A stretch of DNA of 64,000 nt from Brachynemurus nebulosus. Its lineage: Eukaryota > Arthropoda > Insecta > Neuroptera > Myrmeleontidae. The notes beneath the pieces were generated by a model. That model was not told the origin of the DNA and did not search any database. It saw only the letters and a program-made list of their open reading frames with translations. The position numbers and the translations under genes are program-made. This document shows positions 46,725-58,915 of this stretch, one piece after another; positions within the stretch are counted from its first letter, which is position 1, and each line of letters begins with the position of its first letter. Location: the NCBI GenBank assembly GCA_035578155.1, contig JAPWDM010000003.1, positions 64,782,142-64,846,141 on the forward strand, in the 5' to 3' direction.

Positions 46725-47680
46725 GTACTTTGAAAATTTGAATCAATATTTGAGATTTGTTTTATTTGTAAACAATAAACAAATATTTTACTTTGCAAAA
46801 TATCACTTTTATTTTTGAAACTGTGACAATATTGTTTCGAACCGTTAGTTCATTTTCAAACAGAATTCTGTTTGAAAATGAACTAACGGTTTGAAACAAT
46901 ATTGTCACAGTTTCAAAAATAAAAGTGGTATTTTGCAAAGTAAAATATTTGTTTATTATTTACAAATATGGAATACCATAAAGTAACGCTCAAATCTATT
47001 AATATTATTTGTTTTATTTATTGTTTTAAATTTTTTGTGCGCTCTATATCTTGTGGGAATGGGAGAGGCCCAGTAAGTCTAAAAAAATGTCTAAAACCCA
47101 AAGTGGGTTAATTTGCTTTGTTGTCACTTTTTTAAGCATTAGAGAAACGTTTAAAAGCAATTTTTTTTAACTTTGAATAGATTTCTTGTAGCTTAGAATC
47201 ATTTTCGTCAATAACATTAGGTCGTGTAATATGAAATGTCGTCTCCCGACCACTTACCGACCATGTAATATAGACAAATATCGATACTTTTTTAAGCATT
47301 AGAGAAATGTTTAAAAGTAATTCTTTAACCCTTGTAGCTTGGAATCATTTCCGCCATCAATTGGAATCACATTAGTTCGTATAATACGAAATGACCATTT
47401 GACCGACCATATAATTCAAACAAATATCGACACTTTTGTAAGCATTAGAGAAATGTTTACAAGCAATTCTTTAATTTTAAATAGAACTCTTTTAACTTGG
47501 AGTCATTTCCGCCATTACCTAACTAAAATAACATTAGGGCGTGTAATGACCACTTGATCCAGAATGTATTTTCAGATAAATATCGATACTTTCTTAAGCA
47601 TTAGAGGAACGTTTAAAAGCAATTCGTTAAGTCTGAATAGATTTCTTGTAGCCAGGAATCATTTCCAGTTATTAATTGTG
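46725..47680 (+). repeat. Repeat family P, main copy with palindrome and tandem subunits
   Basis: It aligns in order with the minus strand of 11940-12465. The start is TTTGAATCAATATTTGAGAT, TTGTTTTATTTG. After the palindrome (46764-46967) come TTTTTTGTGCGCTCTATATC, TTGTGGGAATGGGAGAGG and GTGGGTTAATTTGC. Four subunits follow, with AAGCATTAGAG(A/G)AA starting at 47134, 47294, 47440 and 47596 (periods 160, 146 and 156). Each has AGCAATTCTTTAA-type and TCATTTCCGCCAT-type blocks. Class unknown; the tandem tail recalls Helitron- or DINE-like nonautonomous elements, but the diagnostic ends were not seen. Confidence 0.75.
46764..46967. repeat. 204-bp near-perfect palindrome without spacer
   Basis: The two 102-bp arms match at 99 positions, with the centre at ACAGAATTCTGT (dyad between 46865 and 46866). 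They contain AAACTGTGACAATATTGTTT and AACCGTTAGTTCATTTTCAA. It lies where the 12.4 kb copy of family P has no counterpart, so it is an insertion or a local inverted duplication. Such a sequence would form a long cruciform or, if transcribed, a hairpin RNA. Confidence 0.93.
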
Positions 47681-48005
47681 AATTGTTTGGACACAAATTA
47701 CTGACGCTTATTTTGAATTGCTATAAAAGTCTACAACTTAATTTTGTGCGTCAATATATAGACGTAAACACATACAATATTAAATCTTGATCTTTATAGC
47801 CTGGCCCGGATGGAAACTTTTGTCTAATAGCAAGTTTAATATACTTTCAAAAACTTTAGGTACCTTGTTTACAATTAAGAATTAAAAATATATGAAACAC
47901 TTTGCATACCTACAGTAAACTAGAAAATTAAAAAATACTCTCAAAAAAACAAATAACCCTGTCGCAGCATCCTGCATAACATAGCGAATTTCCGTTTATA
48001 AAAAT
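47681..48005. other. AT-rich DNA, no gene seen
   Basis: Nothing recognised. Confidence 0.4.
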
Positions 48006-48006
48006 T

Positions 48007-48274
48007 AGTTTTTCTCGGAAACTAGTTGACATAGAGTAACAGTTTAAAGAGCTTTTTTATATAATTTTTTCTCCTCTTTTAAATAGTCTAAAAAATTTCG
48101 CAAAAATTTTTGAATAAGTGGAAATGGCAAAAAACTAATTTTTTGTAAGAACAAAAACCATGTTCCTAGCATCCGACGTGTCTGGCTAACGAACTTGTCC
48201 AACGGCTTGGGACTTCCAACACTTTCACCAAATTTCGTAAACCTAGGACATTTCGTTCGAGAGTTATCGTGCGG

Positions 48275-48286
<12 letters not shown>
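48007..48286 (+). repeat. Repeat family S, copy 1, leading into a microsatellite
   Basis: TTTTTCTCGGAAACTAGTTG...GAACTTGTCCAACGGCTTGG, GACTTCCAACACTTTCACC, GTTATCGTGCGGACACAC. It is similar in order to 50930-51090 (TTTTTCTCGAAAACTAATTT, GAACTCATCCAACTTG, GGTACTTCCACCATTTTC). It ends in (AC)6 and then the (AT)n at 48287. Confidence 0.6.

Positions 48287-48360
<74 letters not shown>
48275..48360. repeat. (AC)6(AT)37 microsatellite
   Basis: (AC)6 at 48275-48286 followed by an uninterrupted AT run to 48360. Confidence 0.97.
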
Positions 48361-48364
<4 letters not shown>

Positions 48365-49393
48365 TTTAGTGAATATTATTTTCAGTTTCTAGAGACCTCA
48401 AAACAAATTTCTGCCATAGTCCCGAGTTCAAGTCGCGTCATGACAGTGGCTGTAATGGCTGAATTCCATTCTGGAAATTCGCTAAAAAACAAAAAAAAAA
48501 AACAAGAGGTGGTTGAACCGGTATTTTGATCTCTAGACGAAAATTTATATTTTAAAGAATTGAATAATTGAATTAACAAATAATTAATCTCAATTTTTTT
48601 TTAAATACTCCATTTAGTTACCATGTCTGGCCCCGTGTGACTATGCCTTAAAATCTTAAAATTTATAAACACCCATTTGCTTTGTCAAAATTAACATTCA
48701 TTCAGCATATCCTTTTCTATTATATAATGTATCGTATATATGGTATATGTATTATTCAAAAAAATTTAAAATATTTATTACATTTCAAATACGTTATTCT
48801 AAACAGATATTGGAATTTAAAATTGAAATATTCTATTTAAATTGATCTATCTGGAAATATGTATGAGTACAGAATGTAACAGAAATTACCCATCAACACT
48901 TATGTTCGGCGTTTAATAAAACTTTGGTGTTTAATCAGTGTGCTTTGAAATTTGAAAAATGTAAAGAAAATTCAAAAATTTCAATGATTTAGACAACATT
49001 AAGGTAGTTGGTTGATAAAACGATTTTGGTTTTCAAACGTTTTGGTTGAAAATTTTTAACGAAACTTATCTTGATATTTATTTAATTCAATACCAATAAT
49101 ACGAGCGTTTACCGGGAAAAAATTGACCACCCCAATTTTGAGGAAAACGAAGTTTTGTAATTTTAACACGGGCTCTTATGGGGAAACTCTATTTTTTTCA
49201 ATAAAATGAAAACGTGTCAGAGGAAGTCGTGTCATTTTATAAAGGTTTAACAACGCTTTTTCAACAATATTTTTATATTGCTACAACATAAGCGCGTGGA
49301 AATTAAAAAAAAAAAAAAACAAGTGCTACACAAATATAATCACTGAAGAATATTAATACATTATTTAATTTTTGATAAAAGTAAATTTTTTCT
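48361..49393. other. AT-rich DNA, no gene seen
   Basis: The phrase TCTGGAAATTCGCTAAAA (48469-48486) is shared with the hairpin at 33722-33804. Otherwise nothing is recognised. Confidence 0.4.
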
Positions 49394-49440
49394 GAGATAT
49401 ACTTTTGTACCTGACTATCTCAGAGCAACTACGTTAAGCA
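49394..49440 (+). repeat. Dispersed repeat, shared with 20702-20747
   Basis: ACTTTTGTACCTGACTATCT then CAGAGCAACTACGTTAAG, as at 20.7 kb. Confidence 0.65.
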
Positions 49441-50232
49441 AGTTACTTAGAAAATTCATGTCAAGACCTCGCAATGTCAAACCTTCGCACATGCGAAAAT
49501 TTTTAATTATATTTTCATTTTTATAATATTGAAAAACTTGCAATACATACATATGTAAAAAACTAGATGTATGTACTTATATAACGTAGTGATAAAATAC
49601 GTTTGGACAGTCAGCCTGACAACCTGACTGAGTAACTTAAACAGTGGTGTCAAAATATTGTTTGATGTAACGCAAAACACGAAGATTACCTTTAATTATT
49701 CTGTATAGTGTAAATGAACCTTAACTACGTTCTTGACTAAATATAAATACTTTTTATCAGCTATAACCAACTGTACGAAACAATCACCACATACTATTTA
49801 TTTAGTTATATTCTTACTGCATTTTAGTTTTAAATCCCCACTAAATTACACAAGTACTTATTTACTTGGGAAACAAAAGCGATTACGAAGGACCATACCA
49901 CAGACAAAAGTATTCTCCGATAATAAATATTTTTGGTAGTTTTTTGGTGATCCACCTCAAAAAAACAATAAAAGTTTACAAAAGTGTCTATTTGTTGTCT
50001 CTTACTCCCCCCCCTCCCCCTTCTCCCTCTATCATTCTATCGATAATCACGTAACAATCATATTTCATCTAATAATTTAGTGGATATGTTATTTCTGTTG
50101 CCATGGCAACCATATAACAAAATTTAAATTGTTGTTGTGCATAAGAAGTGAAAGAGTCTTCGAGGGGGTGAGGGTGAGGGGGTTAGAGACACATCAGTAA
50201 GCGTTATTCAACGTCTACATAGTCAGTCGCAG

Positions 50233-50233
<1 letters not shown>
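49441..50233. other. Unassigned DNA, no gene seen
   Basis: Contains C-rich (about 50006-50030) and G-rich (about 50164-50182, GAGGGGGTGAGGGTGAGGGG) short tracts. No exon supported. Confidence 0.4.

Positions 50234-50304
<71 letters not shown>
50234..50304. repeat. (TA)n microsatellite, ~71 bp
   Basis: Uninterrupted TA run. Confidence 0.97.
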
Positions 50305-50307
<3 letters not shown>

Positions 50308-50479
50308 AACGATGACATTCTAAAGACAGTTGTCAGTTCGTTTATTGATTGTGAAAGTTTTTGTTAGATGGTAGTAGTAGTAGGTATTATGGAGATATAT
50401 ATCTATGTTTCATGTATCGAAATATATACGTATATGTGTATGAAAATGTACAGTGGCGATTAGAAATGTGATCTATGAA

Positions 50480-50600
50480 AAATTATGGTACACCAAAAAT
50501 CATATAGTGATTAAAAAATTATTCAACCTGGATTGACTAGGACTTGAACGCAGGATCACTTGGTAACTACTCAAGCGCTTTTCGACTAAACTACCGATCC
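50480..50600 (-). mobile_element. tRNA-Thr(AGT)-derived SINE-like element, copy 2
   Basis: The minus-strand head (50600 down to 50530) has GGATCGGTAGTTTAGTCGAA, an anticodon arm CTTGA-GTAGTTA-CCAAG with anticodon AGT (positions 50568-50566), and a B-box-like GCGTTCAAGTCCTAG. The tail GAATAATTTTTTAATCACTA then TATGATTTTT matches copy 1 (34968-35091). The stems contain mismatches, so it is not a functional tRNA. Confidence 0.72.
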
Positions 50601-50929
50601 CTTCGAGAGTCACTCTAGATTGACCATGTCTTGCAAGTTGCGGGTAGTGGTCAGGTGGATTCTTATTTATTCCAAATTCCGAGAAAAACAGTCAAGTCCA
50701 TCCCAGTCACACTGCCGCTAAATTTATCTATTTCGATCCTGATACATTATCTTTAGCACCACTCTCGCTTATACCTGGTACCATATAAAAATCCTTTATT
50801 CCCGCTGTCTTCCAATGGAATCCATTTTTTCCTTGTTACTACATTATTCTGAAAAAAAGCAACCAAACAATTGAGTGTCATGGTCAGATAATATAACCAA
50901 ATATGTAACCACCTTGTTACACGTTTCTT
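50601..50929. other. Unassigned DNA, no gene seen
   Basis: Nothing recognised. Confidence 0.4.
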
Positions 50930-51090
50930 AATTTTTCTCGAAAACTAATTTGCACAGTGTAATATTTCGACATCAGGTATCTGCTGTGTTTGTTTAGGGA
51001 ACTCATCCAACTTGTAACGTTTGGTACTTCCACCATTTTCATCAAAATGTTTCGTGGGAGTGCTGAAATTTTAGTTGGCGTTTCTAAGCT
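50930..51090 (+). repeat. Repeat family S, copy 2
   Basis: Similar in order to 48007-48286: TTTTTCTCGAAAACTAATTT, GGAACTCATCCAACTTG, GGTACTTCCACCATTTTCAT. There is no microsatellite at its end. Confidence 0.55.
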
Positions 51091-51730
51091 CTAGACTTAC
51101 CATTTTCGAAAACATTTTTATTTTTCCCGAAATATCTAAATAAATTTTCATCCACCACTGTACTTACATACCTCGAATACACGGATAGATACATGTACTA
51201 GTCGAGAAAGCCAAAAACATATACGGAATACTGAAAATATAAATAGCTATAATAATGTGGTGCACGAGAGTTGAATTGAAATTAAATATGTGCTCACATC
51301 ATATGCGGTGTAGATATATTCAGTGTTCATCGTACCTATATACAACTCTTTCAGCTTGTAGGTTGATAGTATTCGAAACGCTAGGTATGGTAAAGTTACG
51401 TAAGGGTATCGAATTCGAGACAAGAGACCTCTATAGAGTTTCAACGAGTACGGGACGAGTTGATTGGTTGGAGTGAAAATAAAAAATTCAAGGTAAAATT
51501 TGTTGTTTTTATTTGAGGTCAAGTTACATTATGATTAAGCTTGTGTAGAAATGGTTTTGGCGATTCAATTTTCACTGAAGAGAAGTGAAAAACCTTCTAT
51601 AGAAGGCTTCCTTTACAACGTTCATGGATTATGCAAAAGTGGGTATTGAATTTTACTCAGATTTCCATTGTTTTTCTTAGGAGGTTTCGTGATTCCAACA
51701 ATACTTTAAAACGGAAATATTCCTTTTGCT
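51091..51730. other. AT-rich DNA, no gene called
   Basis: Overlapping frames on both strands (51247-51522 and 51255-51476) have no domain. Confidence 0.4.
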
Positions 51731-51734
51731 CAGG

Positions 51735-51860
51735 GACCGGCACCAGCCTAAGTGGCGACCCTCTAGAACAAACAAAATTTCCTTTTTCCTCCCAAAAAAC
51801 AAGTGACGGGCAATAAAATAAAAAAAACGCCGTGAGCAGCGGGGCCCCATCACGGTAGTC
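51735..51860. repeat. GC-rich hAT-like repeat fragment, third copy
   Basis: GGGACCGGCACCAGCCTAAG, CTCCCAAAAAACAAGTGACG and GAGCAGCGGGGCCCCATCAC. The middle matches 28520-28560. Ends are not defined. Confidence 0.45.
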
Positions 51861-52429
51861 GAATTTTCCCCTTCATCTTCGGTATTGAATGTCTACAAGC
51901 GAAATGTGATTGAAAGTCTATAACCGAATTGTCATTTTGTTGGTTTCAAAACTGGTGATGAGTGTTCGGCTGATCGAGGCTTTAAAAAAAGGTTTTAAGT
52001 ATTTAAGGGCTGTATCTCAGTAAATTTCAATTTTGTGCCGAAAACAGGTAGCCGAAAAAAAGCCAACACAATTCGTACGAGGACATTCCTGCCCATGTTT
52101 ATCCGCTAATTGCCTTTATGTTTTAGTTTTAAATATTAAAAAAGGACCTTAAATAGTAAACTGGAAGGCCTTTATAAAGATATTTTTTCTTTCCAAAAAA
52201 ATCCAAAATTTCTATTTTATAAATACTAAAAATTCAAAATTCCTAATTTATAAATAAACAGTGACTTTTATAACATTTTTAAATTACTTAATATGTACGT
52301 ATTTCATTTGTCATAAAAGTAAGTTCACTTTTTTTTAAATTTTTTAAAATTACTATTCGCCTACTTGTATTTAGAATAAACATAATGCTTTTAAAACACA
52401 TTTAACAATAGCATTCAATTCCGGTGTAA

Positions 52430-52430
<1 letters not shown>
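51861..52430. other. AT-rich DNA, no gene seen
   Basis: Nothing recognised. Confidence 0.4.
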
Positions 52431-53430
<1,000 letters not shown>

Positions 53431-53574
53431 CATCTTTTTTTTTACATAATCGTGTTCTACGGGTCCGAAAACGGATAGCGCCCCTGGTCTCGCCTCTCGC
53501 AGCTCTTATCGTATAGACTGTATAAGTCTAATTTTTCGGAGAAAATTCGACTAAAAAGTCACATACCTAACTTT

Positions 53575-53650
53575 TCAACGCCCCCCCCCAAGAACTGCTG
53601 CCCGGAGCACTTTTCTAGTCTGCCCCTCCCCCCTAGATCCGGCCCTACTT
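53575..53650. mobile_element. One end of a GC-rich hAT-like element
   Basis: CTGCCCGGAGCACTTTTCTA, GTCTGCCCCTCCCCCCTAGA and TCCGGCCCT resemble the right end of the complete hAT MITE at 40194-41094 (GGGGCC..., CTTAGATCCGGGCCTG). No paired left end or 8-bp duplication was found. Confidence 0.5.
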
Positions 53651-53734
53651 TTGCTACTGCAGGAACATAGTATTCATAGCAATAATTTGGCTCTCGACGG
53701 TCAATTAGCTTCTTAAGCTACTTTTGTAGGACAC

Positions 53735-53850
53735 TAGCTGTTGCCCCACGCCTTTGCAGGCGTGATTTCCTTAGCAAAAAAACCTAGTAGATAATCTTGG
53801 CCGGGGAAAAGTTGTCGTTTCGAGTCTGCGTCCAAAAAATCCCTGAGTAT
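53735..53850 (+). repeat. ACTAGCTGTTGCCCC-type arthropod repeat
   Basis: ACACTAGCTGTTGCCCCACG then CCTTTGCAGGCGTG matches from memory the very common arthropod motif ACTAGCTGTTGCCCGCG(A/G)CTTCG(T/C)CCGCG. Identified by familiarity only; the extent is uncertain. Confidence 0.5.
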
Positions 53851-55420
53851 TTCTAGTGAAGATTTTAGTATTCAGTAAACGGTTGTGTCTTCAGTACGGC
53901 TTGAAATTACCACTTTCTTCGAACAATTCAGTATTTATTTAGAATTTAATTCTTCAAGTACCGCCTTCTAAACTGCCTATAGACACTGAAAATTACTTCT
54001 AACATTCTTAACCATTTTTATTTATAAGAAATCCTTGTAGATTTCGATTTTTATGCAAATTGACGACATATGCCCTCTTTGATCCCGCATAGTAATTACT
54101 AAACTTTTCCTAAAACCCTTGAATTTTTATTCTAATAAGAATGGTCTTCCTCACTTGAGTCCTGATAATCACTGAGTCCTGAGGATCACCCACGGCGAAC
54201 GTACTTTATTTCGTTTTTACGGCTTCTAAACGCGAATTCATCATAACTTTTCAATTACCTTCATTTCCTTCTAATATATTCTCGATTCGTTGTGCAAAAG
54301 AATTCTCAGATAAAATATTGTCTTACTTTTATTGATAAAAGAAAGAAAAAACACGAACAACAAAAAGGAGAAAATACATTTAGTAAATTGTTCAATAAAA
54401 TTTTCAGCTATTTTTAAAAAAATTGCTCCATAAGGTATTTTGTTCAGCTATTGATTTAGTGTTGTAGTTGTAACTTGAACGTATAGCTACATCGGTGGTA
54501 AAACAAAACAGAACAATACACAATTGATATCAGAAAACCTATTGTAGACGAAACTTATATCAATACCGTGTTTGTCTATGCCAGACAATATGGAATGTCT
54601 GAGGTATAGTATGGCCGATTTACTAGTTTAGTTATACAATAGTAGCTGGCAAGCCAATGTCTTTCTTCTTTTTCAAACGATAATTTGATATTGGTTGTAT
54701 CAATTTAGTGATAGAAACAATAGTTTCTTCTATACCTACCTACCTACCAAGGATCGTATCCAGAAATAGAAGAAAAGTTGTTTTTCCAACATGTATGTAT
54801 GTATCGTACGATGAAAATGTCTTTGTTTTTCAATTTATATTTTTCAAAAAACGCGCATAGTTTTTTAAGTAGGATCAACTATATGTATGTTTATTTTAAT
54901 AATCGTGTCGAATTTTCGACAGAATTTTAACCACAACACGAAATAAACAAAGAATAAGAATTTTTCAAGAAAATTTTTTTGTGTGTGAGAAGATTTGTAG
55001 ACACCTTTCTTTTTTTGACACTGAAAATTTGAAAGTATTGAAAAAACAAACCACTTCGATTCCAGGTTTATGATTTTTAGGTTTCGGACATTTTTCGAAT
55101 CAAACAGCATCGTGTTTTGTATATGCAGGCAGATAGACAAATAGTATGTGTGAGTTGTATATATATGTATGTTTTATCAAAATATCTATTCAATTTTATT
55201 CACATTAATCACATCAAGTGCGATATATTTCTCTATATACAAAACACGTATGCTGTTTGATCCGAAAAATGTCCGCTATGTAATAATTCTAGCATCTTAT
55301 TTACAGTTTTTGGGGCATTAAAGAGTTTTTGTAAAATTTATGACGCCACCAAGTTAAAAAAAATCTTTTTTCGCAGCGTAAACTTCGTTGAAGTGATTTC
55401 AAATTGCATGATTGCATGAT
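53851..55420. other. AT-rich DNA, no gene seen
   Basis: Includes short TACC (54736-54750) and TATG (about 54790) runs. No exon or TIR pair recognised. Confidence 0.4.
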
Positions 55421-55660
55421 TGGGGTACTTGGTTGGTGAATTTTCTCCCTTTCGCTATTAAAATGACGTAATTCCTTTGATCTTCGTGCTTAATTTTGAC
55501 ACAATTTTGGTAGAAATGAAAAGAATAACTTTAAAAATCTGAAATTCACTTCTAGTTTCATTACCAAATTAAACCACGATAAAATATTAATTTATTCCCG
55601 TGAAAAGGGGGGGGGCGAGTTCTGACCTCAACAACTACCCTCTATGTCCGTGCTTGGTTT
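55420..55660 (+). repeat. hAT-like interior/end fragment similar to 58740-58915
   Basis: GACACAATTTTGGTAGAAAT, GAAAAGAATAACTTTAAAAA, then a G-run and GTTCTGACCTCAACAAC. It has the same order of phrases as 58790-58900 (TAATTTTGATAAAAATTAAA, AGAACAACTTCGAAAACC, ATGACCCCAATGACCTCC). Diverged. Confidence 0.4.
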
Positions 55661-57540
55661 AGCGTACATGTCAAGAATATAACAAGTACATAACAAGTCG
55701 AAGAATATTTTTAGAAAGTTCTTTATCCCAAAATATTCTTGGATTACCTTTGCCAAGTCAAATAGGAATTTAATTAGTGATTTTGTTCAACTCGATAATC
55801 CTTACAGTCACATCCTTCACCAAAAGGAGGAGTTTCTAAAATGTATTTAAGTCGCTGTTTTTTAGTCCCTTTCGTTTAATCTTAAGCAATTTCAAAATGT
55901 GTTGAGAATTTTTTTTTTATTTTTAATAATTTTTTTAGACATTGATATTCATGATTGCGACCGAAAAAATCGCCTTTATCCCAATTATAAAATAATTTCT
56001 CGCTAGTTATTTTCATCCTTTGACCGTCTATAACTCTCAAAACACTCCAAAATCTCAGTCTTCTTTGATGTATCTGCCCCTATTTGCGCCGTGATTGACA
56101 TAGAAATCATATTACAACGTAGAATTATTGTCAGCTGTAAATATTCTCTTTACGTTTATAAACATTAATTAAATAATTGAATTGATGCAATTGAGAGTAA
56201 CAATTTAAATTTTTTTTTATATTAATATTTTAATAAAAACATTATGGTACAGGCTGTTTTAAAAGTAACCTAATTTAATTCTTTTCAATGCATTTGTTAT
56301 TTCTACACAGAGAGAAAATTTATATAAAAATTATTGTGCTCAGCACTACAATCGACGTGTAAAAGGCGAACATATTCAATTTTGTACGGTAAAAATATAA
56401 AAATTATAATTAATCGTAGAAAATTTAAAGGATAGAATATTGTTTCCATAATATTAGCTCCGTAGAATTTGTAAAACAGCACAGTAAAAAGTTCCATTGC
56501 CGACAGTTTAATTATTGTTCTTACAAAAATTACCATGCTGTCTTAAAATAGAAGAAAAGTAGAAAAGAATAAAAGAAGCTAATAGTAGAAAGAAAGAAAG
56601 AGAAGGTATCAACGCTGTCACATAGCGAGGCGAGCTGCAGAAAGTATCAACACAATCATATATGAAGGTCACATAGCAGGACTGTTGTTGTTGCAAGTAG
56701 CTGGTTAGCTGGTGTGGTGTCGTGTGGTGTCGAAGCAGTGTTCATTAGAATGTCTTTACGGATGGTCATCGTTTAATTCATCATTTTGTTACTCCACTGT
56801 CTTCAGTATTAGGATCATAAGGAATCAAAGGACGGAAAAGATCGGGCATCTTCGAAGTTTTTACAGGTACAGCCGAAGCAACATAAGGTTGCGGGTCAGA
56901 TGCGCAAATGAAAGAGTACGTCAACAAGAATTAAACTATAACATATATGCATAAGAGTGTGATAGAAGTTGTGTTACCACATTAAATTTTACCATGCTAT
57001 AATATATTTTTTACTTAGGCCGTCGATCGCGCACGCATTAAAAGAGAGCATGATAATTTTTCTGAAATTTTATCTACAAAAATTATATGATTTTTCTCTC
57101 CGTGTAGAGGAAAAGGAATCAACTTGGAATAAAAAGATACCGTCGTACCCAGAAAATAAAAATATAATATCATAAGAAACGAATGTATTTTTCGTGAATT
57201 AGGACAAATAATATGGCACAGTAGCGTATTTCAATTTCTACGCGTTTCCTCTCTCAACCACTGGACCATTATTATCAGTATTAGGCGAATATGTGTTTCC
57301 AGGAATACGAGAAAAAAAATTAATGTCGTAAATTCAAATAAAAAACAAAGTTAATTGTCCATAGTTCTGTGATCTCACTTCGTGGTTTCTGTGGCGTTAT
57401 TTAAATAGCGATTATATAATTAGACTGTAAGGAATTGTATGTCGCCTTATCTATATGTAGGTATACTTGGTAATGACTGGATATTGTGTGGACGAGGATA
57501 AATGTGTGCCTATGAAAATCTGGATGCGTGGTGACCATCT
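55661..57540. other. AT-rich DNA, no gene called
   Basis: A mixed-composition patch near 56600-56960 carries frames on both strands without domains. Nothing else is recognised. Confidence 0.4.
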
Positions 57541-57559
57541 ATCTACTTAATAGGTTTCT

Positions 57560-57664
57560 AACACTGACTGACTGATTGACTGACAGATAACGCACAGCCT
57601 CAACCGTTGGGTTTAGAAGAATTAAATTTTGTACAGGAGTTCCCTATGTAATGCAAGGTGAACA
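57560..57664 (+). repeat. Arthropod-type repeat with CTGACTGACTGA...GTTGGG
   Basis: ACACTGACTGACTGATTGAC, ACGCACAGCCTCAACCGTTG and AATTAAATTTTGTACAGGAG. From memory this matches a widely dispersed arthropod repeat (TGACTGACTGA...CGCACAGCC..AACC(G/A).TGGG...GAAATTTTG). No second copy in the window. Confidence 0.4.
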
Positions 57665-57668
57665 TTAA

Positions 57669-57885
57669 CCCTAGAATCATACGTACTCGTCAAAACGACG
57701 AACGAACTTCTCTACCTGCTCCAGTACTACAACTTGTCGTTGCTTGCTTGCTGTGAAACTTCTGTTATCTAATTTATTTGTTATTATAACACATAAGATG
57801 TATAAATTTTGTTTATAGCTATTGTTGTTTTTTTTTTTCTACTGAAATAGTGTGCGTGAAAAGGACGACGATGTATGATTAACCG
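57669..57885 (+). mobile_element. piggyBac-like MITE or paired ends (about 217 bp)
   Basis: TTAA (57665-57668) is followed by CCCTAGAATCATACGTACTC then GTCAAAACGACG. The right side reads GGACGACGATGTATGATTAA, whose reverse (TTAATCATACATCGTCGTCC) resembles the left subterminal part. TTAA + CCCTAGAA is the piggyBac hallmark. The right end lacks CCCTAGAA, so it is truncated or the true end lies elsewhere. The same end occurs at 41880-41964. Confidence 0.6.
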
Positions 57886-58171
57886 ATGTTTTTTTTTAAA
57901 GATTTTGTACTTCATATATAAAAGTTTTCCTAATTTTTCTAAAATTTATTAAAGATATGCATGTTATAATTAATTTATTCAATGATTATGATAATGTGAA
58001 TGATGATTAGAGCTGTTTGACTTATAGAGACGACATAATTACTGAAATTTTAATATATTGAATCGAAAACTAAAGAATGCGTTTCGAATGACTTAATAAA
58101 AGCTTAACAATTTATTTTGTGGCAAATATTTTTAATATATAATATTATATAATATTCTTAATTTTTGCACA
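57886..58171. other. AT-rich DNA, no gene seen
   Basis: Nothing recognised. Confidence 0.4.
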
Positions 58172-58915
58172 CAGTGGCGGCGCAAGACTAAACTTAAAAG
58201 AGGGATTTAAAAGTGATGAAATTTTCAGGTTTTTCAAAAGAAGGCAATGTTCTGACCACTGATACTCTAATCAGCGCTTAAACCAGACGTCAGTAGTAAA
58301 AACAGTTTTAAAAATATCGAGCACAGAAAAAATTTATTTTAGGCTAACTATTATGATAATTATGAGCGATGTTTTTACATTTCTTTTATATTGTCAGCTA
58401 CATATGTCACTCCGGGGTGCAGTTATTCACATTAATAATTGTCGCAAAATTGTTTTTGAATATTTGATTACCTTATTCGTGAAAATTTTTTAGAACGGAA
58501 CGAAAAAAAGTCGAGAACAATTTTCAAATTTGCACAGAACAAACCACAAAGAACATAATTTATTTATTTAAGATACAATTGTTATTTCTGTACCACTTGT
58601 ATAATGAGCTTTAGTTGGAAAACACTGACTAAATCTGAAACTTTGCGATTGATAATCACGATTGATAGTTATGAACAAAATTAGTTCTGGTGTTGCAGTA
58701 ACGATAGCAGAATAATCACATGTGGTGGTGATTGGTTGAACTGGGACAATTTGAATGTGAAATTTTCATTTTTAAATTTTTTCTAGAACTCCCACGTACC
58801 TAATTTTGATAAAAATTAAAAGAACAACTTCGAAAACCACGACTGAAATTTGAATTAATTCCTATTCAGGGGATAGGGTCATGACCCCAATGACCTCCTC
58901 CTGTATCCGCCGTTG
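58172..58915. mobile_element. Possible hAT-type nonautonomous element (744 bp)
   Basis: The left end CAGTGGCGGCGCAAGAC and the reversed right end CAACGGCGGATACAGGAGG share a CA(G/A)(T/C)GGCGG start, the pattern of many hAT MITEs. Flanking TTGCACAC (58165-58172) and TTGCATAC (58913-58920) are 7/8 identical but overlap the presumed ends, so the duplication is ambiguous. There is no transposase inside. Confidence 0.45.

Noticed and set aside
48421..48445. Possible RNA polymerase III B box (GAGTTCAAGTCGC)
   Set aside because: No A box or tRNA-like fold lies at the right distance upstream.
48195..48529. YIYIYI-rich frames
   Set aside because: They are translations of the (AT)n microsatellite; the same applies at 53116-53516.
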